Part shown: one piece after another, positions 1 through 11,430 of the stretch
Layout of the letters: every line of letters starts with the position of its first letter
Numbering within the stretch: position 1 is the first letter of the stretch
Source of the DNA: Ailurus styani
Taxonomy: Eukaryota; Chordata; Mammalia; Carnivora; Ailuridae
DNA: 64,000 bases
Assembly (NCBI GenBank): GCA_002007465.1
Contig: LNAC01000110.1
Coordinates: 620,850 to 684,849 of the forward strand
Direction: 5' to 3'
Notes under the pieces: generated by a model
Told to the model about the DNA's origin: nothing
Seen by the model: the letters and a program-made list of their open reading frames with translations, nothing else
Databases searched by the model: none
Made by a program: the position numbers and the translations under genes

Positions 1-59
1 CCTAGTAGAAGAATAACAACGGCTGTAATAGAAAAAAATAGAGGGAGTGGTAGTAAAAG

Positions 60-430
60 TAATCATTACCATTTATGAAACACATGCCGTGTGTAAGGTA
101 CTGCACATCTGTATTACCTCAATTATCTCAGAACTGTGGGGCCTTGGGCAAGCCACTGACCCTCTGTTCCTCAGTTTCTTCTAGTAAGCATGCAAGAAAA
201 TATTCTTGATTATGATCAAGAGGAGGAGAAGGTGGATGTGCCTGCCCTGGACCCATAGGTTATGTAATCCTTGTAATAGCTCTGTGTGATAGGTATAATC
301 AGATTTGCAGACATAGAAATCTGAGGTTCAGAGAGGTTAGCTAAGTGACTTACCTCCAGCAGATGGAGCTGGTGTTCTAATGCAGATCTCTGGGACTCCT
401 GCCCCTGTGTTACTCTGACACTACACTGCC
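60..430 (-). repeat. MIR SINE (minus), interrupted
   Basis: Bases 60-131 and about 255-430 read as one MIR in reverse complement: the segment after 'cacatgccgtgtg', then 'gtaatccttgtaatagctct', then the 'gaggttcagagaggtta' core. The two halves are separated by about 120 bases containing a MIR piece in the opposite orientation. Divergence is high, as expected for this ancient mammalian family. Confidence 0.6.
132..215 (+). repeat. MIR fragment (plus) nested in a minus MIR
   Basis: The segment 'ggccttgggcaagccactga' followed by 'cctctgttcctcagtttctt' is the MIR core in the plus orientation. It lies between the two halves of the minus-strand MIR. Boundaries are approximate. Confidence 0.5.
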
Positions 431-1490
431 TCCTTAGCTATTTCAAGCAGGTAGAGACCCCGTGTCTAGATATTGAGGTCTCTAGTGTGAGTGGTTTCTC
501 CAGTACTGTGCTGACAATCTGCATTGAGAGGACGGATGTCCACGTCTGGCCTCCCTCTCCCATCTTAGATTAATGAGATTTAAATGATAGTGTTTGTTCT
601 TTATGAATGCATCAAAGTTCGTATCTTACATTAGGTCAGACATTTTATGTGGACTGTTAAGTCTAGAAAATGGAGAAAATTAACTGGTTTTAGGGTCAGT
701 GTGCCCATCGACTCACCACATGTAGGTCTAATTCATTTAATTTAATTTTGAAGTCAGAGGACTGTGAGGTTTGGAAACTAGTTGGACCACCTCCACTTGG
801 CTTGATTTTCTAAAAGTATGTAGGAGGATAATCTGTGTACACACACATACACATATTCATCAGCTTAAAATAGGCATGGATTCAACTCTGTGGGAGGAAT
901 ACTAATTTGGGAGTCACCGTTGAACATCATTGGCTCATGCCATAGACCCTAGTTTCAGGAAACTTGTGTTCTAGAATATGGCTAGAATAAAAAGGGAGGC
1001 TGGAGAAGTAGGTGAGGTTATTATTGTGAAGTTCTGGACATCTACATCAGGTGTATATATTTTATTTGGCAGGTGGAGTAATCAAAGGCCTTTGAGAATG
1101 GATTAGAATGGAGGTGAGAAGGGCTGAGAAGAGAAGCAAACTAGTTAGAAAGAAGGATTTGACACAAATGTTAATCTTTTATATCATATTTCGAAATTAG
1201 TTTCTTGTATTTGATTTTTTACATTTCTAAATATTTAGTCAAACAAAATTTGTGTTCACTTTTTTTCTTGCATTGAAAAGGAAGCATATTCTTCATTATA
1301 TTCAGATAATCAAGATCAAGATTCCCAGTGATTTATGGAGGTTGTTTTTCCTCACTGTCAGATATTTGCTTTACCATGAAATTATGATAAATTCTCTTTA
1401 TTTCTTGCCTGCCTCTATAAAGTTCTGAGTCTTTACCTAGACATTCAAACCCCTTTAGAACCTGGTACCAGCCTGTATTCAAGACTCATT

Positions 1491-1715
1491 GCTGGGGTGG
1501 CTGGGTGGCTCAGTCAGTTAAGCATCCAATTCTTGATTTCAGCTCAGCTCATGATCTCAGGGTCCTGGATGGAGCCCTGCATTAGGTTCTGCACTCTTCA
1601 TAGAGTCTGCTTGACATTTCCTCTTTCCCTCTCCTTCTGCACCCCCTCCCCCACTCATGCTCTCTGTCCTTCTATAAAATAAATAAATTAAATATTTTTT
1701 AAAAAAAGGAAAAAA
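1491..1715 (+). repeat. CAN-SINE (older copy)
   Basis: A tRNA-like head ('ggctgggtggctcagtcagt'), a CT-rich middle and an AAATAAATAAA-type tail identify a carnivore SINE. The 10-bp duplication 'aagactcatt' flanks it at 1481-1490 and 1716-1725. It is inserted just before an L2 3' end. Confidence 0.9.
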
Positions 1716-1749
1716 AAGACTCATTCCTAACAACTTGCTGCCACATACT

Positions 1750-2095
1750 CACATTCCTCTCACTGCTCTGCGTGACCACACTGCCGTGCCTTGACCCACA
1801 GTATCCACTCTTCTGAAGCATCTTGATTTCCCCTTTCTGTGCTCATTAAAACCTGACTCATCCTCTAAGTCCCCAATTAGATATCACGTTTTCTTCTTGG
1901 GCAAAATTAATCAGTCTGCCCCATAATATTTTTCATTTCCTTCATTTCTGGATTTAGCACATTGCACAGATACTTGTTGGCCAGACCATGAGCTCCACTG
2001 GTCCGGCCTTATACTGCTCCCTCGGAGCCTTACATGGTGCCTTGTTTAGAAGTTGGGGCTCAATAAATCTTTTAGAAATGAGTAGACAAACTGTC
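1750..2095 (+). repeat. L2 3'-end remnant
   Basis: The stretch ends with 'tacatggtgccttgttt' and 'ggggctcaataaatctttta', the decayed form of the L2 3' terminus, preceded by the pyrimidine-rich L2 3' region. The family is assigned from memory of the consensus; boundaries are approximate. Confidence 0.5.
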
Positions 2096-2630
2096 AGAGG
2101 GATGAGGGAGACGATGTTGAACATGAGGATTTTGTGTTGGTTAATAATTCCTTTGCATCATTTGGCATCCTGCTGGATGTGATGTGGTGGACATGATATC
2201 CCCCCAAGATAAGAGCCTGCTTGAGCTTCAGAGAGCTGAGACACAGTGAGACCTGTGCTAAGCATGAGTCCCTGTTCATTCCAGGGTCAACATCCTGACC
2301 CAGGAACAAAGATCTCCTATGGAGGAAAGAGTAGCTCTCCAAAATTATAAAACCATTTTTAAAATTAAGTAAGCAGCTTAAAACTTTTTTCAGTAACCGT
2401 GTTACATTTGGAATAAGTATGTGTTTTCCATAGATGAGAAAAAACAAATCTAACATTTTAATGTGTAAGGGATCTTTGATTTTGATTTTTTAGAATCTGA
2501 GTCTGCCTTTTCTTACACTGAATTTGTATATGATTAAATTATGTATGTTATGGATATATCTGTGCTGTTTATTTTGTAACCACATATATACTAACAATAA
2601 TGAGTTGGATGGACTCAAAACTTTTTCTTG

Positions 2631-2850
2631 GGGCACCTGGGTGGCTCAGTGAGTTAAGCCTCTGCCTTCGGCTCAGGTCATGATCTCAGGGTCCTGGGAT
2701 CGAGCCCCACATCAGGCTCTCTGCTCAGCAGGGATCCTGCTTCCCCCTCTCCCTCTGCCTGCCTCTCTGCCTACTTGTGATCTCTCTCTCTCTCTCTCTG
2801 TCAAAAAAATAAATAAAGTCTTTAAAAAAAAACCCAAAAATAAAAAAAAC
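2631..2850 (+). repeat. CAN-SINE
   Basis: Full-length plus-strand copy beginning 'gggcacctgggtggctcagt', with (TC)n and an A-rich tail. The 13-bp duplication 'aaactttttcttg' lies at 2618-2630 and 2851-2863, which indicates target-primed insertion. Any open frame across it is SINE sequence, not a gene. Confidence 0.95.
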
Positions 2851-5800
2851 AAACTTTTTCTTGAGTATGAAACTGCATGTTATCTGCAGCTCTCTTCTGA
2901 GAGTGACACATGCTGAATGCTGCCCCAATTTCTTATTCTAGTTAACAAAAATATCCTGAGTCTATACCGCATTATAAAGCATCAGTAAACTGCCTTATTT
3001 CTTTTGTGTGTAGGAAACCAATTTCATATGGCAGAAGAATTCAGCTGGGCATTTTAATTTCAAACTAGGATAGTTTTCCCTTTCCCATTTTACTTTATAC
3101 TAAATATAAAAGTCAAATGCTAAGGTAATTTTATCTAGTATGTTTTATCAGGTTTTTTTTTTTAAATACCCAGGACAGAGCTTTCTTTTCAACATAGAGT
3201 ACTAACATATGTCAGTTCTACAGAGTATAAACATGCATAATAATCTTTTTCTTAGAAGCATTTTTAATAGTACAGTTTAATGACCCTGATGTCATTTTGG
3301 AATACTCTGGCATTATTAATACTTAACTTCCACATTGTAATGTAGGCAGAGAGAGTGGCTAGCAGACAGCAATGAGTAATTAATGAACTGATAAGAGCGG
3401 TGAGCAAATTCTTTTTGCAAGATGATATGCCTGCTGTTGTGAACATGGAGCCAGCAGGAACCCGAAGCAGAGAGATTTGGAAGTACCAGTCAGCAGCAAA
3501 GCCAGCAAAGTTCTGGAAATGAGAGTAAGCATGTAGAAATGTTATGGCCACAAAATCCGAGAACATTTTCTTGAGCCTTACAAAAGTTTCAGTGCACAAT
3601 ATTGTCTTGGAATATTCTTAAGAAAACAAAATCTGAAAACAAAAATGTGAAAAAAATACTAATAAAAGAAAACGCTTAAGGCCATGGGCGATTAACTGCT
3701 AAATCATTTTGTAGGCGTTGGATTCTATAAGTCAAAAATTCTTGACAAAGAGGGTACGGGTGTAGACTTTGGCACACGGGTAGGAGCTGCATAAAGGGAA
3801 GAGGGGTGAGCAAGAAGAAAGGCATGAGCAGAAAGTGTCTGAGGGGCTCTGGAGAGGGTGTGAAGGGTTATCTGTGAAAGAGAGCTGAGGGAGGAAATAG
3901 TTGGAGAAAAAAACAACAAAGATGGTTGAGATTAAGATTTGGTTGCTAAGGTTCTTAACTTCTATGCTGAGGAGTTTCATATTGATCCTGAGGGCAGTGA
4001 GAGCCTATCGAGATGTTCAAGCAGGACATAGACCAGAGACGAGAATCAATGGGGGAAGCCTGAGGCAATGGCTGCTATTTACCCAACACCTAGGATAACT
4101 AGTGTTCTCACCTGAGCTAATCTTATCAGTGTTTTCCACCTGAATCCTTCATTTTTAATGAGCAAAACTCCTTCAACAGGAGATCTGTTTTTTGAGGTAC
4201 GATCCCCAGCTTTTACAAGGTTTTCATCACATTGTCTAATTAACCATTAGTTCTCAAATCAAGCTTAGAGTAAATGTCAAGCCATGAAAACACTGATAAG
4301 AGTACCATTATTTTGCCTCAAGATAGATTTATATTTTAATCAGAGAAGATGAATTGCTTCCTCTTCCACATGTGGCTTTAAATGAGACTTCATGTAAACC
4401 TTGTTTGGGAATATAGTGACGGTGATAGATTGTTAGAAAAATAGACTTGTTTTCGTTACTTCTGGCGTATCAGTCCTGCAGTTAAACATACACCAAGCAT
4501 CCAAAGGATTTGTCCTGTGTCATAAATATGACTCATCTGCCTTTGCCCCTAATAATTCCTGATTTCAAGGGATGGTGTATCTAGACAGTTCTTACTTCTT
4601 TTGGGTGCCCCTTTTTTATGTCCCTTTTTTATTCCAGATATCCTTCCGTGTGACACGTTTTCAACACAGTGCTTTCTAAGGACCATGCAAATTTCTGATA
4701 TGTGAAGGAAAGAGCCCTGTTTTGCATTGAAATGTATTTTTGGGGAGGCCTAAACTATGATGCATCAAATTGAACTGTAGCATATCCTAGTATGTTTTTG
4801 ACACACAGGATTAGAAGTAGATTGCCTGCCTCCCTAATGTTATTAGGAGAAACTAATTGTAGAATTTATGGAAAAAGTTATGATTTATTTTCTAATCCAC
4901 TCTTTCTGCCCTTCCACCGTATCACAATTGACTTGATTTCCTCCACTACATATCTTAGGACTGATCAGATATTTCCAAACTGTGTAGAACAGTGGTTATT
5001 TATAGTTGTTGAAGTTGAAGACCCCTCTTTGACATAAAAAGATGCTTTTTAGAACCACACAGAATGATAATTCAGTATCTTTAAGAAATGGCATAATAGA
5101 AAAGCAACTGGGTATTTAGTAATACACTTAAATGAGTTTGTATTTTATTAGTCACCCTGCAGTCACCATATATGGGAATCACAGTAGTGATTCCCACAGT
5201 ACGCTTCATATGATGAGGCATTTTATACTTGTATTGCAATGTTCACTATAAATACAGATTTGCAGACCTCTCACAAATCATTGCAGAGTCCCATAGTCTG
5301 GGAATGGTATAGCGTCCTCCTGGATTCCTGATGAGCCTTTACTCATTTTTATACATATTACCTTATTTTCAGTTTCATACTGTATTTGACCCATGAGTTA
5401 TTTGTCCTGTAAATTTAACTGTTACTTAGAGTGTATGGAGTTTCCCTGGTTGGCAAATTTTCCACGTGGGCTTGAAAAAGATGTGTTTTCTCCAATTGTT
5501 GACTAGATATATCCATTGGATCAGACTTGTTACCTGTGCTGTTCACATTTTTTCTTTATTTACTGAATTTTATCTACCGTATCTGTCAATTACTGAAAGA
5601 GTTGTGTGAATATCCCACTGTGAGAGTAGAATTCTCAGTTTCTCCCTGTGGCTCTTTTAAGTTTTTGTTTCGGTATTTTGATGTTATGTTACAAAGTGAT
5701 GAATATCTAGAGTATTATATTTTTCATGGTGAATTTCAGAGCCCCTTCTTTTTTCAGTATGTATTGACTCTAACATTGTTTACTTTTATTGGTCTATTTC

Positions 5801-5993
5801 TAAATATTTTCTTTTTGTCTATTTTATCTTGTTATTGTGCTTCACACCTTGTTGAATGGGCCCTGGAGATTTAAATATATGCCTGCTGTGTATTTTTTCC
5901 CTCTCAATTCTTCTTCTTCCTTGGGTTGTATGTGTAGACGACCCGAATCTTAACTTTTAAAAAATTATTCAGTCTGAAAATCTTTGTCTTTTA

Positions 5994-6191
5994 TTTTTTT
6001 TCAAAGATTTTATTTATTTTTTTGACACACACAGAGAGAGATCACAAGTAGGCAGAGAGGCAGGCAGAGGAGAGGGGGAAGCAGGCTCCCCGCTGAGCAG
6101 AGAGCCCAATGAGGGGCTAGATCCCAGGACCCAGGGATCATGACCTGAGCCGAAGGCAGAGGCTTAACCCACTGAGCCACCCAGGCGCCCC
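5994..6191 (-). repeat. CAN-SINE (minus)
   Basis: Reverse-complement copy: T-rich tail first, then the GA-rich segment, ending in 'cactgagccacccaggcgcc'. The 15-bp duplication 'aatctttgtctttta' flanks it at 5979-5993 and 6192-6206. It is inserted into old LINE-1-like sequence. Confidence 0.95.
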
Positions 6192-6705
6192 AATCTTTGT
6201 CTTTTAAATTGAGATTTGAATCCATTTGTATTTGTTATAGTAACCAGTATGCTTGCATTTCGATTACCTTCTTTGTGCATCCTATTTTTTTGTTATTTTT
6301 TTCCTCTTTCTTGCTTTCTTTTTTTATTTACTGGTTTTTCCCTTCTCCACACTCCATTTTTTTAACTTTGTTGTTTAGAAGTTATATACTTCTTTGGTTT
6401 TGGTGTTCATCCTAGTATTTTAAGATGCATGTGTAGCTTAAAGTCTAAAATTAATCTTTATTTTACCCATATCTAAACAATAAAAGAATATTAGAATGGT
6501 CACACTTTGATCTCCCCCTCCCAGCTTCTAAAATTCTACCCAATTGCTACTCTATATTTGCAACAAATTAATCATTATTTTTACTGTGTAATATTTTAGT
6601 GTTTGTTTATATTTACCCATATATCTATTTCTCCTCATCATTCCTTCATGTATTTCAAACCTTCTATTTGGAATAATCTTCCTTTTGCCTGAAGAACCTA
6701 TTCTA

Positions 6706-6840
6706 GGAGGTAGATGGGTGGCTCAGTCAGTTAGGCATCCACTCTTGATCTCAGCTCAGGTCTTGATCTCAGGGTCACGAGTTCAAGCTCTGCATTGGGC
6801 TCTGTGCCCAACATGGAACCCACTTAAAAAAAAAAAAAAA
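6706..6840 (+). repeat. CAN-SINE (short older copy)
   Basis: The tRNA-like half 'gtggctcagtcagttaggca' runs into 'gtcttgatctcagggtcacg', then directly into an A17 tail without the usual CT-rich section. Near-identical 13-bp flanks (agaacctattcta / agaacttgttcta) lie at 6693-6705 and 6841-6853. Confidence 0.85.
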
Positions 6841-8006
6841 AGAACTTGTTCTAAAATTTCCTTTAGCAAGAATATTTTGGTAGAAAAAATTATTCTTTTT
6901 TGTGTGTGTTCCTGAAATCACCTTAATTTTCCCTTTGGAAATACGGTTTCTTGGGATACAGAATTTCAGGTTGACAGCTATTTTATCAGAGTGTACAGAA
7001 GACACAAGATTCCCTTGTGCTTTAGCACTCCTTAGTGCTATTAAGAAGCCAGTGATTGGTTTAAATATTCCTTCATAAGTAACTTGTCTCTCTTTCTAGC
7101 CACTTTTAACTTCTTCACTTTTTCTTTATTGGCCTGCAGTTTCACAGTGATGTGGTGAGCTGTGGATTTCTTTTTATTTTTCCCACTTTAGATTTATTGG
7201 ACTTCCTAGATCTGAAATTGTCTTACAGCATCATTAGAAAGTTCTAAGCTAGTATCTGTTGAATATTGCCTCTCCCCCAGTCTGCTTATTACTTCTTTCT
7301 AGTACTCTTACTAGATAGATGTTACTTTCTCATGCTCTCTATATTTCTTAACCTTTTTTAAGAAAATATTTTCCATCTCTTCATCTCTCTGAACTACACT
7401 GAAGATAAATTATTCAGATACATTTTGGAGCTCACTAATTTCTCTTTTCATTTGTATGAAATACACAGTATGATATATCCACTAAACATTGTATTTCAGT
7501 TGTGATCGTTCTCATTTACAGAAGTTTCACTGAATTTTTTTAAGTCCTTCTTTCATGGTTTATGGATTCTTTTTACCTTTTCACATTTTTAGATTTTAAC
7601 TTTCTTAAGCATACCAAATATTTTGTTACAATTAATATTTAATGAATTGTCATTACTTGTCTGACCATTCCATATCTGCTACCTGATGTTTATTCAGCTG
7701 CTTTTGTTAATGGAGACTTGTTTCTTTATGTATTATTTATTCACTTACTTATTCAGCTATTTATTTTCTTGTTAGCTACTCCTATGTCTTGGGACTCGTC
7801 TGTGAGAATTCTTTGAGACCTGCATGATATTAAGTCCTCATTTGTCCTGTTGGCTTTTGCCAGTTGCTTGATATCTGGTGTCCCTACCTGAGGACCTCGA
7901 TGTAGTCTAGTCTTCCTTTGAAGTTTTTCAGACCACAAACCTACTCCGAATTGAGACATCAAAGCTGTCTCTTGAGGAAGAGCTTGTGGTTAGAGATCCT
8001 TGGAAG

Positions 8007-8009
<3 letters not shown>

Positions 8010-8041
<32 letters not shown>
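8010..8041 (+). repeat. Homopolymer T32
   Basis: An uninterrupted run of about 32 T lies in old LINE-1-like sequence. Flanking duplications that would make it the tail of a minus-strand insertion are not evident. Its length in the assembly may be unreliable. Confidence 0.9.
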
Positions 8042-8044
<3 letters not shown>

Positions 8045-10081
8045 TCCCCTCAGTCCTGAGGTGGAGACAGACAGGTCTCTTAGCTGCCCACCTGTAAATT
8101 ATAGTCTTGTACTAAGGATGGGGTTCTTTGGAGCCCCTGGTTTATGAGGGAGTTTCCTATGAAGTTTTGTGCTGGAAGGGAGAATATGGCATTTATCTTT
8201 TATGCTCTGGACCCTGTGGAACTATCAGGGCTGAAATTCGAAGCCTCTAGAGCTTTGCAGATGCTCTAAAGCTGAAACCTTTCTGTGTACTTACCTCTTA
8301 AGATTCCTGTTTTCATTTCATTGTGAGACTCTGTTTTTCCCTTTCTTTCATGCCAGCTGGCTGATGTATTTTTTTAAAATATTTTTTCATATTTTATGCA
8401 GGATATTTCAGTTGGGAGGGACATTCACGATAGCTAATCCACCATTCTGTTGGAAACAGAACAAATACTGTTTTATTTAATTCTGCCACTAACCCTGTTC
8501 CATGAGGAAGAAGAGTTAAGTATAGTTGCAAAATCAAATGGTAAGATTTTGATGGAAGACCTAAATCTTCTGACTCAAGGCTGTGGTTTTCTTCTTCTTT
8601 TCTTCTGTTTTCTGACTTTTGTCTTTTATCTTTTCTCAGACTTTGTGGTACAACCTCCTCCTTGCAGAAGACTTTAAGAAAGAAATACATTCAGCCTACT
8701 TTGTAGTAACTGAGTGTGTTCTGTAATCACAGTTAATAAGAGTTTAGGACTTTCTTATCTAGATTTACATCCTATTCTTGAGGACTGTAGCAGCTGAGTA
8801 AATCTAGGAATACGATACTCAGGGTTACTGGAATAAATATTCCAAAAATGATTTTCCTCCATCAGTTTTGGAAACAGAAACCTACCTGTGAACTTACTCC
8901 CCCAGTGACGGTCTGTTCAAGCCCAGCTTGCGAAGTTTAGGAAATGTCTGCGGTGCGTTCAAGTATGCATGTAGCTTCAAAGTTAGTACTTGGCTTTTGG
9001 GCATATTAGGTCTCTCTTAGGAGGTGAAAGGAGGTGTTCTGATTCTTACAGGGAGTACCTTAAAGACAGTTCACTTATTGACCAATCGCTTAGAAGCAAC
9101 CTGAGGTATACTACAGACCATTTGAGAAAATAATCCATTTATTTTAAACTCTATACCTTGTATAAAAAATTAGACTTTACCTATTAATGGAATTTTTTTG
9201 TAATTAATAGCTTCATCTACATTATTGATATGCGGCTCCTGATTTTTGTGGTACTTATTTCTTCTTGCAGTCATAGACAAAACTTCTTTGAAGTTTCTTG
9301 ATAAAAGTTGAATAATACACAATGAACTAGACTCATAATTTTTTTCATTGCTTACAATAAAGACAATTTCAGTTGAAACCCACAGGGCTTATAGCTGATA
9401 TTAATATTTTATCCCTGTGCAACTTTGCATTTTTCGTTCTCTTTCAATGATGTCTTTCAGCCTTCATCTTCCATTTTGATCCATTCTCTACCCTGCTGGC
9501 AGAATGTTTATTAGAGTCCTACTTGATCATGTTAACTTCTCTACACCCAACACATAATGCACAATCTCCTCACCATAGCATCTTGCCAGGTCCCACAGTT
9601 ACAGCATGGTCCTCACCTGACCTGACCTGTCATCACCATTTGACATAAGCCATTGCCCCTACTTCTTGAAAATGTCTTACCAGCCTCACAGCTTACAACT
9701 GCACGTGTGCGCAGGTCGTTCGCAGGTATACGCCTTCAGCCTGTCCATTCCTCTGGGTTCCAGGCTCCTCGATTCAACATCCCAAATGTAATACAGTTTA
9801 AAGAGAAGCCTTGTACTAGTCCCTTAATCCTGCTTTTGTCCTTGTCTCCCCATCTCAGTTGTCTAAGTCAAAGACTTAGGAAATTTCCAAAACTCTCTTT
9901 CTCTCATACCTCACTCCATGGGTTGTACCTTCAAAATATGTCTGCCATCTGACCACCATCACCAGTGTCCCTGATGCCACCCTCATCCAAGCTACCGTCA
10001 TCCCTCACCAATTACTTTCACTGGTATTCTTACACTCGCTACTGTCAGCAGCCAAAGAGATCTCCTTAAAAATGTAGACCA

Positions 10082-10289
10082 GGGGCGCCTGGGTGGCTCA
10101 GTGGGTTAAAGCCTCTGCCTTCGGCTTGGGTCATGATCTCAGGGTCCTGGGATCAAGCCCCGCATCGGGCTCTCTGCTCAGCGGGGAGCCTGCTTCCTCC
10201 TCTCTGCCTGCCTCTCTGCCTGCCTCTCTGCCTCCTTGTGATCTCTCTCTCTCTGTCAAATAAATAAATAAAATCTTTAAAAAAAAAAA
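10082..10289 (+). repeat. CAN-SINE
   Basis: Near-consensus copy ('ggggcgcctgggtggctcag') with CT-rich middle and AAATAAATAAATAAA tail. An 8-bp duplication 'gtagacca' lies at 10074-10081 and 10290-10297. It sits inside the L2 remnant. Confidence 0.95.
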
Positions 10290-10400
10290 GTAGACCATTC
10301 CCTTTCCTCTAACTGAAAGCCTCCAATGACTCTTACAGCACTCCACATGAAATCCAGAAGTCCTTCTCATATGGTCTACAGGGTTGTATGTGATCTTGTC

Positions 10401-10402
10401 AT

Positions 10403-10437
<35 letters not shown>

Positions 10438-10491
10438 TGTATGTATGTATGTATGTATGTATTTATGTATTTATGTATTTATTTATTTATG
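10401..10491 (+). repeat. Compound tetranucleotide microsatellite (ATTT)n(ATGT)n
   Basis: Roughly nine ATTT units are followed by ATGT units, then mixed ATTT/ATGT units, about 90 bp in all. The array derives from the tail of the minus-strand SINE and is likely length-variable. Confidence 0.92.
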
Positions 10492-10650
10492 TGACAGAGA
10501 GAGATCAGATCACAAGTAGGCAGAGAGAGAGGAGGAAGCAGGCTCCCCGCTGAGCAGGGAGCCCGATGCGGGCCTCGATCCCAGGACCCTGAGATCATGA
10601 CCTGAGCCGAAGGCAGAGGCTTTAACCCACTGAGCCACCCAGGCGCCCTA
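10401..10650 (-). repeat. CAN-SINE (minus) with expanded tail microsatellite
   Basis: Reverse-complement copy ending 'actgagccacccaggcgccc'. Its T-rich tail has expanded into a tetranucleotide array. The short duplication 'atcttgtc' lies at 10393-10400 and 10651-10658. It is opposite in orientation to the SINE ending 111 bp earlier. Confidence 0.92.
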
Positions 10651-10864
10651 ATCTTGTCCTTGATAGCTCTCTGAGCTCAGAGGCTTCCACTATCCCTTTT
10701 GTGTTCCCTTCTCTGCCTACATCCTCTTCTTCTTCTTTGAACTTCTCTTCCCTGAGATAACCAAGTGGCTCATGCTCTCACATTATGCATTGTCTCTGCT
10801 CCTCTGCTCAGATGTCCCTGTCTCAGAGGAGCTGTTTGTGATCACCCTTTCTAGAATAGCAACT

Positions 10865-11035
10865 GTATCAGTCAGGTATTGCTGTGTAACAGACAATCCT
10901 CAACTCTCAGTGACAAGTAATACTACGCATCTGCAGGCCAACTGGAGGTTGAATAATCTAGGCTGGAATTGGGTTCTTACTCTACTTCAAGCTCTGGATC
11001 TGTCTGGGCTTGGCTTCTTAGTGTAATAGGAGCAC
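10865..11035 (+). repeat. Old interspersed repeat, family not assigned
   Basis: 'tcagtcaggtattgctgtgt' followed by 'aacagacaatcctcaactct' is a pattern seen in many copies in mammalian genomes. I cannot name the family with certainty. It appears to interrupt the L2 remnant. Confidence 0.4.
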
Positions 11036-11277
11036 ATAGCTGCTTCACATCTTTCATTTCTATGTCCCTGGAATATGGCATGGAATAGGTTCTCAGTGAA
11101 TGTTTGCTCAGTAAATAAAGAAATGAACAAACATCATAGAGACTAAGACAATAAATAGATATATTAGAGGTAAGTAGAATAATTCCCTTTACTCAGCCTC
11201 TTCTGATATGTCAAATAATTGACATAAGGACCTGAAATAATTCTGGCATGCCTTCTGTTTTATTTCCACATGTTCAG

Positions 11278-11430
11278 ATCAGCGAACAGGCACATGTTTC
11301 TCGGGCCTGGTGAATGGTCGCTGTGCACAAGAGCTCCCGGGCAGAATGACGAAAATGCAGTGCTGCTGTGAGCCTGGCCGCTGCTGGGGCGTCGGAAGCA
11401 TTCCTGAAGCCTGTCCCGTCAGAGGCTCTG
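11278..11430 (+). CDS. FBN2: FBN2 exon 9: TB1 (8-Cys) domain, most of it
   Basis: A phase 1-1 exon of 153 bases (51 codons). It encodes the first TGF-beta-binding-protein-like module, with the diagnostic CCC triplet in '[14 protein letters not shown]' and seven of its eight cysteines; the eighth is in the next exon ('RRLCMDG'). TB modules are 8-Cys folds found only in fibrillins and LTBPs. The acceptor is a pyrimidine-rich tract then TTCAG; the donor is GTGAGC. Frame choice follows 'G|AT CAG CGA', giving DQRTGTCF. The human order is the same, so the call is secure. Confidence 0.96.

Larger units (their letters stand above)
5350..8700. repeat. Old LINE-1-like tract, interrupted by SINEs
   Basis: Phrases such as 'agtctgaaaatctttgtctt', 'ccttttgcctgaagaac', 'cagaatttcaggttgacagc' and 'tctgaccattccatatctgc' resemble old mammalian L1 sequence as usually seen in antisense. 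SINEs at 5994-6191 and 6706-6840 have landed in it. No intact ORF1 or ORF2 is present. Subfamily, exact limits and orientation are not certain. Confidence 0.5.
9840..11125 (+). repeat. L2 LINE remnant, split by later insertions
   Basis: Segments 9840-10081, 10298-10392, 10659-10864 and 11040-11125 read in order as the 3' half of an L2 element: 'ccctcatccaagctaccgtc', then 'gagatctccttaaaaatg', then 'tgaaagcctccaatgactct', and finally 'gttctcagtgaatgtttgct'. Two CAN-SINEs and one other old repeat break it up. It carries no intact reading frame. Confidence 0.55.
1..11277 (+). other. FBN2: Intron 8 (3' part)
   Basis: Non-coding; the 5' end lies outside the window. It holds six carnivore SINEs, a long old LINE-1-like tract around 5.3-8.7 kb, two L2 remnants, a nested MIR pair at the start and a 32-nt T run. 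The stretches 440-1490, 2870-5300 and 8700-9400 show no feature I can name. It ends in a pyrimidine-rich tract followed by TTCAG at 11277. The open frames here are short and run through repeats. Confidence 0.85.

Noticed and set aside
2680..2916. Open frames across CAN-SINEs (here and at about ten other copies)
   Set aside because: The translations repeat the same SINE-derived peptide (for example 'ISGSWDRAPHQALCS'), so they are repeat shadows, not genes.
10082..10160. tRNA gene resembling the SINE head
   Set aside because: The tRNA-like sequence is the SINE's 5' part, repeated throughout the window and followed by the CT-rich body and A-rich tail, so it is not a functional tRNA gene.
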